DNA of 27,614 bases from JBDTES01 sp039922435 (GCA_039922435.1 JBDTES010000024.1:1-27614), one strand, 5' to 3'; numbered from the stretch's first letter, positions 13,581 through 21,286 are shown. The notes: a model not told the origin generated them from the sequence alone. Numbers and translations are program-made.

Positions 13581-15113
13581 CTACTCAAGGCCGGCCAATC
13601 GATTATACTTATCAACTGCCTGATTGAGCTGGTCTCTGGTGTTATTACATTGCTGCAAATCATCATTGAATGAGTTAACTTCATAATTATTAGAGGTATC
13701 CACACTACTTCGCCTAGACTCTATATCTGTACTACATTTGTTATATTCGCTGCGCAAAGATTCCTCTTCTTGATACGCAGATTTTGTTTCTGGACTAAGA
13801 CTACCTACGCTGACCTTACCGATTGAGCTAATAGATGCACTTAATACTGCCAAAGCTATAATGACACCTACGATAGTCATAATCACTTCACCAACAAATA
13901 CTTTTTTGAATTTATAATCCTTGCCGCGTACGGCCATGTTATGGGCGTTGGCAGCTTTCTGCACAACCACCATAATTGCAACAAAGCAAGAAGTAGCAAT
14001 AAGCGATACAACAACTACGACGGCCACTTCCGAACCTGTACTAGTAGTGCTGCGCCAAACGCCATTTGAAACATAAAGAAGAATTATAAAGCCGGTTGCG
14101 GCCCAGCCCGCTCGTTTGAATTTTTTGTAACCATGTTGTTGTGCACCACCCCTAATACGCTTCATTAACGGATAAATAGTAAAGACCTCAAAGATGCCAT
14201 TCCAGACTGGATGAAGCTTCTCCTTAGTACTTTTGCGGATAAAGAACCAATGTTTGTAGACCCAATACACGGCATAGAAATTGAACGTAATAATACAAAG
14301 GATAGCAATAGCGACCGGTGAGCGATAGAAAAATACAGAATTTTCATTTTGATAACTATAAGTCCTTTTCATAATTGCATCGTATTTTTTGACTTCTTTA
14401 TGAAAATTACCTTCATATTTCTTAATACGCTTCCGCGCAATTACCGATGATACGAGCATAAATATAGGCAAGAGGGCCCAAACCGTAATGATACTGATGA
14501 CAATATTTATAGTCAGCAGTTTTTTAATGAAGTTGTCGTCCCCGCTAACCTTGTCGAGCTTCCAGCCAGCATATACGAGATAAATAGACACCACGAGAAT
14601 CACAATTGAAAAAGGAATAGCAGCTGCGCCTATAGCCAAGATTCCGAGTGCTACAAAAATAAACACTAGCCCGAATGCAAACGGCCATAAACCAGCATTC
14701 ACTACAACTTGCCTTGTATGGATTACGCTTTGATCCGATTCTGAAATGGTCGGCTTGCTCGTCGGTGACGAGGACACCTGTGAATATGACTGATCTTGTA
14801 GCAGTTTCTTTAGTTTTTCGGCGCGAGCATAGCTAGCACCACGAACTTCAATCGCATGATCAATAAAATCAAGTGCTTCATTATCATTTTCGTTAAAATA
14901 ATGTACTACAGCCTGTAACTCGTAGAGTTTATAAAGCGCCGAACCAATTTTTTCGTTCTCTTGATATCTTTTGGCGAGCGCATCTAGTCTCGTCTGAGCT
15001 TCACCCAATAACTCCTGGTTAACTTCGCCACTGGTCGCTTCTTCGATTGATGCCTCAAGCGCTTTTATCTGTTTGACGTAATTTTGCTTGACAGTTGTAT
15101 CGGCTAATTCCAT
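13581..15113 (-). CDS. Large multi-pass membrane protein of unknown function
   Basis: 510 residues from the ATG at 15113, preferred over a TTG 18 nt earlier because it gives a TAATG stop/start overlap with the upstream gene. Residues 1-115 are helical and hydrophilic (repeat-like helices ending LKKLLQDQ). Two closely spaced membrane segments follow at about 140-190, a second pair at about 195-225, one near 262-282, and two more between 335 and 430. The stretch SPVAIAILCIITFNFYAVYW (about 265-284) resembles the first helix of DUF4234-type proteins. The C-terminal 80 residues are polar with two Cys. A 7-bp inverted repeat (ACGTGTA/TACACGT) lies just downstream at 13544-13572. Function unknown. 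Confidence 0.75.
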   Translation of the reverse strand: MELADTTVKQNYVKQIKALEASIEEATSGEVNQELLGEAQTRLDALAKRYQENEKIGSALYKLYELQAVVHYFNENDNEALDFIDHAIEVRGASYARAEKLKKLLQDQSYSQVSSSPTSKPTISESDQSVIHTRQVVVNAGLWPFAFGLVFIFVALGILAIGAAAIPFSIVILVVSIYLVYAGWKLDKVSGDDNFIKKLLTINIVISIITVWALLPIFMLVSSVIARKRIKKYEGNFHKEVKKYDAIMKRTYSYQNENSVFFYRSPVAIAILCIITFNFYAVYWVYKHWFFIRKSTKEKLHPVWNGIFEVFTIYPLMKRIRGGAQQHGYKKFKRAGWAATGFIILLYVSNGVWRSTTSTGSEVAVVVVVSLIATSCFVAIMVVVQKAANAHNMAVRGKDYKFKKVFVGEVIMTIVGVIIALAVLSASISSIGKVSVGSLSPETKSAYQEEESLRSEYNKCSTDIESRRSSVDTSNNYEVNSFNDDLQQCNNTRDQLNQAVDKYNRLAGLE

Positions 15114-15667
15114 TACTGTAAATCCCCCCAACTCCGTGCCCGTTTTTCGTTTATTTTTTCTCCCTCAATAATATTTTCTCTCATTGGCGCATCTACTTCA
15201 TTAATATCACTTTCGGCTAACACCGTGCCGACAAGCCTCGTACCGTATGTCAACACTAACGTTATAAGTAGAGTAAAGAAAATACTCCAATCACCATGAA
15301 AGATAGCCGCTAGCATACCAATTGGGACTACGCCGACCCCGCCAAGCAATAAGCCTATAATCAGAGCTAACACACCCCAAAGCGATAAAGTAACTGCCAG
15401 TCCATAAATCCAGGTCGATATACCAAAGACAAACGACGAAACAAATAAAAGCACCCCGACAAATGGACGCATCTTACGTGATAGTGCTAGCAGAAGTATC
15501 AGAATATCAATGATAAAAAGGACACCTGCTAGCCAATTGATGAATGGTTGAATACTAAAAGCTACCTTTACGCCAAATGCGAATAATAGCCCAATCACTA
15601 CAAAAATCCCTACAAAAATAGCAAAACCGAGTAGCCCACCACCGATTGATTTTACAGTCTCTTTCAT
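15113..15667 (-). CDS. Small multi-pass membrane protein
   Basis: 184 residues from the ATG at 15667. The reading frame is open for 38 more codons upstream, but that part is polar and unlike the rest. AAAGGA lies 14 nt before 15667, and TGCTACAAT (an extended -10) lies just ahead of that, so transcription probably starts after the earlier ATG. About five hydrophobic segments cover residues 8-150; the tail (ESDINEVDAPMRENIIEGEK) is acidic and cytoplasmic. Ends in a TAATG overlap with the next membrane-protein gene, so the two are very likely co-translated and may form one complex. No family recognised. Confidence 0.65.
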   Translation of the reverse strand: MKETVKSIGGGLLGFAIFVGIFVVIGLLFAFGVKVAFSIQPFINWLAGVLFIIDILILLLALSRKMRPFVGVLLFVSSFVFGISTWIYGLAVTLSLWGVLALIIGLLLGGVGVVPIGMLAAIFHGDWSIFFTLLITLVLTYGTRLVGTVLAESDINEVDAPMRENIIEGEKINEKRARSWGDLQ

Positions 15668-15842
15668 TATTACTATCGGTTCCTTTGTCCCGTTGTAAAA
15701 ATTGTAGCACACTGGCGAACTAAAAGGCTTGCCACTCGCAGCAAACTTGCGGCCACCCCATGCCATTTCCAGTATTGACATCAGAAGGAATTACTAATGA
15801 CGAGCTGTTTCTTCCATGTAATTTGATGACTATACCAAACTC

Positions 15843-15862
15843 GGTGGGCGAGGAGGGGCTTG
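15843..15862 (-). repeat. Partial copy of the tRNA-Leu 3' end
   Basis: GGTGGGCGAGGAGGG on the plus strand is identical to 16034-16048 (the acceptor and T-stem end of tRNA-Leu), and the next bases match except for one substitution. Same orientation, about 190 bp apart. This is the pattern left when an element integrates into a tRNA 3' end, although the segment between is very short. Confidence 0.6.
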
Positions 15863-15967
15863 CCACGAACGCCGAGCGCAAATTACACTAGCCAAACAAC
15901 CTCTACACTATGTCTTCGGGGTTTCGGAGCGAGGAGTGCCACTGGCACTCTCGTTCAAGCCCCTCGC
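15843..15967 (-). ncRNA. Possible structured RNA or fold-back element
   Basis: In a 365-bp stretch without a protein gene (15668-16032), the minus strand can close on itself: GAGGGGCTTG (15965-15956) pairs with CAAGCCCCTC (15862-15853). Inside is the hairpin GAGTGCC-AGT-GGCACTC near 15935-15951, extended by CGA/TCG bases, and AACC/GGTT is possible further in. About 125 nt in all. The right end carries a near copy of the tRNA-Leu 3' end. No SRP, tmRNA, 6S or RNase P signature is visible. It could also be a remnant of a small mobile element. Confidence 0.35.
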
Positions 15968-15996
15968 TAGCCAAGACTTTGACTAGCTGTCTCCTC

Positions 15997-16033
15997 AACT
16001 AAAAAAGCCCTGCTTTGCAGAGCTATTTTAGTT
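15997..16033 (-). terminator. Rho-independent terminator of tRNA-Leu
   Basis: On the minus strand AGCTCTGC-AAA-GCAGGGCT forms a stem (one G-U pair) followed by six T's. An A/T-rich outer stem (AACTAAAA/TTTTAGTT) extends it to about 17 bp. It begins at the final A of the tRNA CCA end. Confidence 0.85.
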
Positions 16034-16120
16034 GGTGGGCGAGGAGGGACTTGAACCCTCAAGGTTTTTAAGACCAGCGGATTTTAAGTCCACCGCGTAT
16101 ACCAATTCCGCCACTCGCCC
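16033..16120 (-). tRNA. tRNA-Leu (anticodon UAA)
   Basis: Minus strand starts GGGCGAGTGGCGGAATTGG and ends CTCGCCCACCA. The acceptor stem GGGCGAG pairs with CTCGCCC, the discriminator is A, and CCA is encoded. The anticodon loop CTTAAAA reads UUA codons. A long variable arm, GGTCTTAAAAACC, is typical of tRNA-Leu. T-loop TTCAAGT. A terminator follows directly. Confidence 0.95.
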
Positions 16121-16153
16121 GGTTTTGGATTAACAGAATGGATTATACAATTT

Positions 16154-16561
16154 TTAGCCTCCCAGAGCTATCTCTCCGCCAAAAATCTTTTCAAACAAGG
16201 CCTGCAAACTAGTCGATAAAGACAGACTAGGCAAATCTTCGAGGTCAAAATAATCCATATCATCAAACGCTGTAGTGGCTTTTAGGGATGGATCGGCCGC
16301 CGTGACTTCAGCCTGAAACCAAGTACAGTGGAAAGAATCCTCATCACTCTCAAACTCTTCATAGCCCAGAGTATTTACTAGTCGCACTTTAACACCCAAT
16401 TCCCTATCGATTTCGCGTACCGCAGTTGCCTCAGCTGTTTCGCCTTCCTCGACCACACCACCTGGTAGCTCCCACTGGGCTAAATTATCCGAAGCTCTAT
16501 GCAACAGCAAAATCTTGCCATAATCGTCCAGAATCACACAACTAGCCAAAAATATCTTCAT
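16154..16561 (-). CDS. Nudix hydrolase
   Basis: 135 residues, the size of a single Nudix domain. Hydrolyses a nucleoside diphosphate linked to another group, substrate not predictable. The Nudix box runs from G35 (GGVVEEGETAEA) to V57 (REIDRELGV). The consensus REUxEExGU is met except that R53 replaces the first of the paired Glu residues, one of the usual metal ligands; E50 and E54 remain. Upstream LHRASDNLAQWELPGG is typical of MutT-type proteins. Located between the two tRNA genes; no operon partner. Confidence 0.9.
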   Translation of the reverse strand: MKIFLASCVILDDYGKILLLHRASDNLAQWELPGGVVEEGETAEATAVREIDRELGVKVRLVNTLGYEEFESDEDSFHCTWFQAEVTAADPSLKATTAFDDMDYFDLEDLPSLSLSTSLQALFEKIFGGEIALGG

Positions 16562-16663
16562 CTATATACATTAAAACAAAATATGAAGATTTTTGCAGTA
16601 GCTATTCCCAGACTATGGTAAATATATAGCGGTCTGCAAATTGGTGATGTAATTAACCACCAG

Positions 16664-17107
16664 ATGAAAGTCTGTACAAAATGCCGCATTGAGAAACTCC
16701 AGTTAGAGTTCTTTGTTAAGGATAAGAAAACAGGGCGCCTGCATACGGAATGCAAGCAATGTTACAAGGCGCATAGACAAACCTATTACGCTGAACATTA
16801 CAAGAAGTATCGAGACCAATACTTGCTCCGCGCTAAAGAGCGGCGATCCATAATCAGATCAGAGTTTCATACTCATATGCTGAACTATACGACAGACAAA
16901 GCTTGTGAGATATGTGGCTAGAGTGACAAAGGAGTGTTAGAGTTCGATCACCTAGACCCCACGCTAAAGCGGTTTTCTATTTCGCAAGCCAGCCGACTGG
17001 GCTACAGCTGGGAGCAAGTTCTTAAAGAAATAAGGATGTGTCGTATTCTGTGCGCCAATTGCCACAAGAAACGTACTTCAAAACAATTCAACTGGTATAA
17101 AGCATAA
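16664..17107 (+). pseudogene. HNH endonuclease interrupted by an in-frame amber codon
   Basis: The frame codes for 148 codons including a TAG at 16919-16921. Before it: a zinc-ribbon start MKVCTKCRIEKLQLEFF with a second CKQC, then a basic helical part, then CEICG. After it, in the same frame: SDKGVLEFDHLDPTLKRFSI, then GYSWEQVLKEI, then ILCANCHKKRTSKQF to TAA at 17105. Together these are the two halves of one HNH nuclease (CxxCG, DH, CxxCH). The stop replaces the residue after CEICG, a place where Glu (GAG) is common, so a single G-to-T change would explain it. TAG ends other genes here, so readthrough is unlikely. Ends 2 nt from the 3' end of tRNA-Cys; perhaps a decayed homing-type or mobile nuclease. 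Confidence 0.85.
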
Positions 17108-17109
17108 AA

Positions 17110-17183
17110 TGGAGGCACCGACCGGGTTCGAACCGGTGTACGAGCTTTTGCAGAGCTCTGCGTAACCACTCCGCCACGGCGCC
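17110..17183 (-). tRNA. tRNA-Cys (anticodon GCA)
   Basis: Minus strand: acceptor GGCGCCG pairs with CGGTGCC (one G-U pair), the anticodon stem GAGCT/AGCTC has loop CTGCAAA (GCA), the T arm is ACCGGTTCGAACCCGGT, discriminator U73 as expected for Cys, and CCA is encoded at 17112-17110. Confidence 0.95.
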
Positions 17184-17322
17184 ACATCTTAAACACTCGG
17201 TTAATTATAAGCTATCTGGGCTTATATCTCTAGACATTGCTCCCATAAAAACACAGTTTTAATATAGATACCAAAAGAACTTTAGGCTGAACGGATTTAA
17301 TGATCTCTAAATATTTAACCGA

Positions 17323-17499
17323 TTATGTCTGCCAGTCCTCGATTATTAGGTGGCCGTTATACTTTTTGATAACCAGCTGCTGGCCGACTTGCCAGCGCAG
17401 TTCGCGGACTAGCGAGATTGGTAGCGAAACCGAATACGTACCAGAAGTATTTTTGGTCAAGTTACGCTTAAGTTGTTCATTGCTTTTGCGTGCCCCCAT
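17323..17499 (-). CDS. Small AbrB/SpoVT-type DNA-binding protein
   Basis: 58 residues. After a basic start (MGARKSNEQLKRNLTKN), the rest fits the swapped-hairpin AbrB/MazE fold: GTYSVSLPISLVRELRW, then VGQQLVIKKYNGHLIIEDW. Such proteins are transition-state regulators or antitoxins that bind DNA as dimers. No toxin gene is next to it. AGGGGG lies 7 nt before the ATG at 17499. The gene is divergent from the EamA transporter, and a perfect 22-bp palindrome sits between them, so the protein may bind there (inference). A longer plus-strand frame over the same bases makes no recognisable protein. Confidence 0.7.
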   Translation of the reverse strand: MGARKSNEQLKRNLTKNTSGTYSVSLPISLVRELRWQVGQQLVIKKYNGHLIIEDWQT

Positions 17500-17538
17500 A
17501 AATTATCCCCCTGTTAATTATCTATTTATTATACGCCA

Positions 17539-17560
17539 AACTCGGAGTTAACTCCGAGTT
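17539..17560. repeat. 22-bp perfect palindrome, copy 1
   Basis: AACTCGGAGTT followed by its exact reverse complement. Lies between the divergent AbrB-like and EamA genes, just upstream of the latter's promoter: an operator-like position. Variants recur at 23625 and 25477. Confidence 0.7.
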
Positions 17561-17596
17561 ATACATATTTCTTGCTGTCACTTATCAACCATCAGT

Positions 17597-17602
17597 TATA
17601 CT
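17597..17602 (+). promoter_or_regulatory. -10 box of the EamA-type transporter
   Basis: TATACT, 8 nt before the ATG at 17611. TTGCTG at 17572-17577 is a possible -35 with a long 19-nt spacer. This places the real start at 17611, not at an upstream in-frame ATG at 17572. Confidence 0.5.
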
Positions 17603-17610
17603 TAGTGATT

Positions 17611-18489
17611 ATGTGGTTCTTATTTGCTTTTGCCGGTGCCTTCTTTAAATCTTTCTCTAGTTTCTTTCGCAAAAAAATATCGAAAAACGTCAGTGCTTCG
17701 GTATTCATGTGGATTAGCTATTCACTTTTCTTGATAGCCCTTGCTCCATTCGTCATTATCGCCCACACGCCGATTTATGCCTTACTAAGCGAACATCTGC
17801 TGGTTATGATTGGCGCCACTGTACCGCTACTGCTGGCTACATACTTTAACCTCGAGGCTCTGAAGCGAGAAGATTTATCATATATCGCGCCGCTCAATGC
17901 CTTCGTGCCACTATTTACGCTAATAATCGCCTGGCTATTCCTAAACGAGGCTCCACCGTTAATTGGTATAGTCGGGATATGTATTATAATTGTCGGTGCC
18001 TACATCATGAATCTCAGCGCTCAGAAAAGCGTCCATTGGTATACCCCATTAGTGCACATCTTCAAAAATACTGGCGCTCGATTTAGCTTGGCCGTGGCTT
18101 TGTCGTATGCCATTAATAGCGTTTTTATGAAGTCCGCCTCTAATGCCGGCTACAGTAGTATCGCTATTATATTTGGAATAAGCGTTATTAGCTGGTTAAT
18201 CTTGGCCTATGTACCGTTTAGAAGCCACAGACAAGTTATGAAAGCGCTTCAACCAGTTAATTTTGGCGGGGTAATTAGTGCTTCAGTTAGTTCTTTGTTT
18301 GGTTCGTTAGCAAATATTCTAGCAATTGCCGGTACATACACCAGCTATGCTCTAAGTGTCAGACGGTTTGATATGGTTATTTCGGTTTTACTAGGTTGGA
18401 AATTCTTGCGCGAAGGCAACATCCGCTACCGGCTAGCCGGTAGCGCTCTAATGACCGTCGGTGTGATTGTACTTGTCATATTCAAGTAG
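17611..18489 (+). CDS. EamA/DMT-type membrane transporter
   Basis: 292 residues from the ATG at 17611, where the first membrane helix begins (MWFLFAFAGAFFKSFSSFF). About ten hydrophobic segments form two related halves of five, as in the drug/metabolite transporter superfamily. The ends of the halves show the usual signature: LNAFVPLFTLIIAWLFLNEAP, then IGIVGICIIIVGAYIM, and in the second half VISVLLGWKFLREG, then LAGSALMTVGVIVLVIF. The substrate cannot be told; the family exports amino acids, nucleotide precursors and drugs. Single gene with its own promoter. Confidence 0.88.
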   Translation: MWFLFAFAGAFFKSFSSFFRKKISKNVSASVFMWISYSLFLIALAPFVIIAHTPIYALLSEHLLVMIGATVPLLLATYFNLEALKREDLSYIAPLNAFVPLFTLIIAWLFLNEAPPLIGIVGICIIIVGAYIMNLSAQKSVHWYTPLVHIFKNTGARFSLAVALSYAINSVFMKSASNAGYSSIAIIFGISVISWLILAYVPFRSHRQVMKALQPVNFGGVISASVSSLFGSLANILAIAGTYTSYALSVRRFDMVISVLLGWKFLREGNIRYRLAGSALMTVGVIVLVIFK

Positions 18490-18542
18490 CCCGCAAGAAC
18501 CATCACACAAACTTAGCCTCCGTAATAATTCTGCGAGATCCA

Positions 18543-18571
18543 TTATCAATCCATCGTAAAGTTGCTATACT
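18543..18571 (+). promoter_or_regulatory. Promoter of the deaminase gene
   Basis: TTATCA (18543-18548), a 17-nt spacer and TATACT (18566-18571): the best -35/-10 pair in the window. About 60 nt upstream of the ATG at 18632, so this gene, unlike many neighbours, has a 5' leader. Confidence 0.5.
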
Positions 18572-18631
18572 TAAGCCTAGCATTTTTAACTGAGACTGTA
18601 ACCAGATACTACATACTAGGAATAAACCCTC

Positions 18632-19093
18632 ATGGATGATAAATATTTAAGACTCGCTATCCAGGAATCCAGAGAATCAGTTGTTGAGGGCGGCTTCCCA
18701 GTCGGGGTAATTTTAGTCGCAAAAGATAGAGTCTTGGCCACAGGCATAAGTAATGGTAAACAATTAAATGACCCGACTAGCCACGGCGAGATATCTGCTA
18801 TCCGAAAAGCTTGCGCCGCGTTACAAACCAGACAGTTGGGCAACGTGACTTTGTATTCTTCCATGGAACCATGCTTGATGTGTTACAGCGCTTGTATCTG
18901 GGCATCAATCCCCAAAATCGTCTATGCTGGGACAAGGAGGCACCTCTCTTTAATACATTTCGAAGGCACACATGACTTAAGCCAGATTAACAGTCAATCT
19001 AGAAAGCCAATCCAACTTATCCATAATGAAATGATGGAGCCAGAAGCCCTAAGTATTGTAAAGCAATGGGAAGATAACCAGAGGTCAAACTAG
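18632..19093 (+). CDS. Cytosine/guanine deaminase-like zinc enzyme
   Basis: 153 residues, one cytidine-deaminase-superfamily domain. Zinc ligands and general base: SHGEISAIR (H51, E53) and PCLMCYSACIW (C81, C84). The use of HGE instead of HAE and the context NDPTSHGEISAI recall yeast-type cytosine deaminase more than tRNA adenosine deaminase (TadA). Another nucleobase, such as guanine, is possible. Soluble, presumably nucleobase salvage. Stand-alone gene; the ATG at 18632 is weakly supported by AGGA 12 nt upstream. Confidence 0.88.
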   Translation: MDDKYLRLAIQESRESVVEGGFPVGVILVAKDRVLATGISNGKQLNDPTSHGEISAIRKACAALQTRQLGNVTLYSSMEPCLMCYSACIWASIPKIVYAGTRRHLSLIHFEGTHDLSQINSQSRKPIQLIHNEMMEPEALSIVKQWEDNQRSN

Positions 19094-19206
19094 TACCTTG
19101 CAGCCTGTTTATTTTGTCAAAGCACAATGATCTAGAAATTAACTCCAAAATATATATGAATTGTCGTCTGATACTACGCCCTATATTCACTCCTGAACTA
19201 ATGTCA

Positions 19207-19482
19207 TTAGTAACTGACTAAATAGTTACTAAGAGGTCCTTGGCGGCTACCTCCTGGCAGATACCTGCTCTGGCAAGTTGATTGGCGAGGCTTATTTTTT
19301 TGTTTCGGTGTCAGGTGCTCAGCGAAGCCTCCATTAGCTATAACGACCCTCTTGTTATTAGGGTTAACCGTATCTACGTAATCGTATAAGGCGGTGTGGG
19401 GTAATTCTACCGTTAAATCGACATCTTCGGTACGATTATTGACTCTTAGGTGAGCCCTATCAGAAATTTCTAAGTACAACAT
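19207..19482 (-). CDS. Doubtful small hypothetical protein
   Basis: A 91-residue frame in an otherwise gene-free 436 bp between the deaminase and patatin genes. The first 60 residues look protein-like (MLYLEISDRAHLRV, then VDLTVELPHTALYDYVDTVN, then KRVVIANGGF). The last 30 after KQKNK are basic and low in hydrophobic residues, and could follow a frameshift in the A-run. No recognised family and weak start signals. Divergent from the patatin gene. It may be a real lineage-specific gene or a degraded one. Confidence 0.4.
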   Translation of the reverse strand: MLYLEISDRAHLRVNNRTEDVDLTVELPHTALYDYVDTVNPNNKRVVIANGGFAEHLTPKQKNKPRQSTCQSRYLPGGSRQGPLSNYLVSY

Positions 19483-19529
19483 ATTCTCAACTCAGTAAAT
19501 TATGTTATATCATACACAGTATTACACCC

Positions 19530-20495
19530 ATGAAATCAGCTACACTAACCCTACAAGACGCTGTTTTAAAACCGGGCATCGCTAATCCAATCATAGACCG
19601 ATTAATATTTATGCGCGACCAAATGGAAGCTAACAATGATGCGCCGTTAGATATTAACCCAACAATCATATTTATGGGTGGCGGCATGCGCGGAGTTTAT
19701 AGTTGTGGCGTCGCCGTTGGTTTAAGAGATGCCGGTTTGGACAAAGTATTCAAAAATAAAGTAGGTGTTTCTTCTGGATCGTTCGTGGCCGCAGCATCTG
19801 ATGCCGGACAAGAAGATTCGGTTCTAGATGTCTTTTCTAACGTTTTACCTAATACCAATTTTATTAATCCCCTACGCCTTGGCAATATAATTGATTTAGC
19901 TATGCTCCGCGAGGTGGTTAGTAATCCTCCAAATAGCCTAGACCAATCAGCTATTCGGCAGAACAAGAAGACTAAACTCCACATCGGTATGACAGAGTTT
20001 AAGACCGGTTTAGCACACTACCTCCAAGTGGACCAAATGCCCGAGAATTTTAATATAATCGACGCGCTTATAGCTTCATCTTGCTTACCTGGTATGACTA
20101 AAACAATCATGGAGATTGGTGGAGTGCGCTACTGTGACGGCCTGTCGGGTTGCAGTAACCCGATTGGCTACGCCGTAAATGTCCTCAAATCGACTGACGT
20201 CTTGCTGGTCCTAAACGCACCATTATCTCGGCGATTAAAAGTATCAAGAGCTGAGCGCTATCTAAACCATTTACTACTACCTGATTTTCCATCAGAATTC
20301 GTAACGGCTCATAATTCGCGCTACGAACGAAGTGCTATAAAAGCCAAAAGTGCGATCCCAGAGGGGATAAATGTAGGAGTTATTTGCCCCGAGACAAATC
20401 TCTTTCGGCAAACATCCTCAAACCAGAAGCTCATACATCTGCTTGCCGACTCAGCTATCAACCAAGTCGATGAGTTATTCCAAAAAGCTGCTTAA
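19530..20495 (+). CDS. Patatin-like phospholipase
   Basis: 321 residues. Serine acyl-hydrolase with a Ser-Asp dyad: oxyanion loop GGGMRG (50-55), nucleophile elbow GVSSG (S81), and the Asp in YCDGLSG (D203). IASSCLPGM before the Asp matches the usual ASxAxPxxF position. An N-terminal 40 residues precede the core. No signal peptide, so cytoplasmic or secreted by a non-classical route. Resembles bacterial RssA/YjjU-type patatins that cleave phospholipid acyl chains. Stand-alone gene. Confidence 0.9.
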   Translation: MKSATLTLQDAVLKPGIANPIIDRLIFMRDQMEANNDAPLDINPTIIFMGGGMRGVYSCGVAVGLRDAGLDKVFKNKVGVSSGSFVAAASDAGQEDSVLDVFSNVLPNTNFINPLRLGNIIDLAMLREVVSNPPNSLDQSAIRQNKKTKLHIGMTEFKTGLAHYLQVDQMPENFNIIDALIASSCLPGMTKTIMEIGGVRYCDGLSGCSNPIGYAVNVLKSTDVLLVLNAPLSRRLKVSRAERYLNHLLLPDFPSEFVTAHNSRYERSAIKAKSAIPEGINVGVICPETNLFRQTSSNQKLIHLLADSAINQVDELFQKAA

Positions 20496-20611
20496 GTTAG
20501 CTCATTATTGGTGCCAATTTCATACATAATTATCAAAAATTATTAATTAACGGATTAAAAGAAGTACAAATACAAATGGGATCCATGTCTAAATAAGACA
20601 CGCCTCATTTA

Positions 20612-21280
20612 TTAGCTCCGGTTGAGGTTTAGTTTTTCAATACTTGGTTTTAGTAGCCTAGCCAATGCCGCGTGTGATTCTTGGTTAAAGTGAATGCCAT
20701 CGGCACCGGCTACAGCCACCCTAGCAGCATCCACAAACTGGCAGCCCGCTTTCTGAGCTACTACCGAGATTGTAGCAGCTAGTTCTTGGGATTTCTGGGC
20801 CGAAGTTATATCGTACAGACCAGTATAAAATTCACTGAACCGTGGCGCGTCGCTATCGATATGGGCTGGACTAACTAAAATTACCTGCGGTGGATTACCA
20901 GCTCTGTCTTTCGAAATCTCTCGGGTGGTACCCACTAGGCCACTAATTGCCTGAGCGACACCATCGGCGCTCCTGCTAAACTCTAACTTTAGGTCGCTTG
21001 TGCCAAGCATGATTATCACAATATCTAGCGGACTATTGCTTTCTAGGCACGGGATTAGGTAAGTTTTACCATTGCGACCCGGCTTGGGAGCATAATCTAG
21101 ATCAGTTGTCCGGCTACCCAGTCCCTCTTCGACAATACTATAACCGTTGCCCAAAAGCTGCTGCAAAACACCTGTCCAACGAACATTAGCGCCATATCGA
21201 CCAGATTTATCAGGCTTTTGACCCCAAGTATTGCTATCGCCATAACAAAGCACATTCAAAGCATCCGGATTAGTATTCAT
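20612..21280 (-). CDS. SGNH/GDSL hydrolase
   Basis: 222 residues, the length of TesA/arylesterase-type enzymes. Block I GDSN (nucleophile S16), block II EEGLGSRTT (G53 to G55), block III GTSD at 93-96 where the usual Asn of GxND is Ser (S95), and block V DGIHF (D194, H197). NVRWTGVLQQLL and AHIDSDAPRF are typical of arylesterase-like members. Hydrolyses an ester or acyl group; substrate unknown. No signal peptide. A TATGAT box 6 nt upstream supports the ATG at 21280. Confidence 0.9.
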   Translation of the reverse strand: MNTNPDALNVLCYGDSNTWGQKPDKSGRYGANVRWTGVLQQLLGNGYSIVEEGLGSRTTDLDYAPKPGRNGKTYLIPCLESNSPLDIVIIMLGTSDLKLEFSRSADGVAQAISGLVGTTREISKDRAGNPPQVILVSPAHIDSDAPRFSEFYTGLYDITSAQKSQELAATISVVAQKAGCQFVDAARVAVAGADGIHFNQESHAALARLLKPSIEKLNLNRS

Positions 21281-21286
21281 CCCTTA

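Noticed and set aside
15843..15967. Second tRNA gene or SRP RNA in the fold-back region
   Set aside because: No anticodon arm and no GGAAG/GCAG core of SRP RNA; only the end resembles tRNA-Leu.
16919..16921. Amber codon as evidence for a changed genetic code
   Set aside because: TAG ends other clear genes (for example metG and epsilon), and TGA is also used as a stop, so the code is standard and a broken gene is simpler.
17300..17551. 83-codon plus-strand frame over the AbrB-like gene
   Set aside because: The minus-strand 58-aa frame has a clear fold pattern and a ribosome site; the plus-strand peptide does not.
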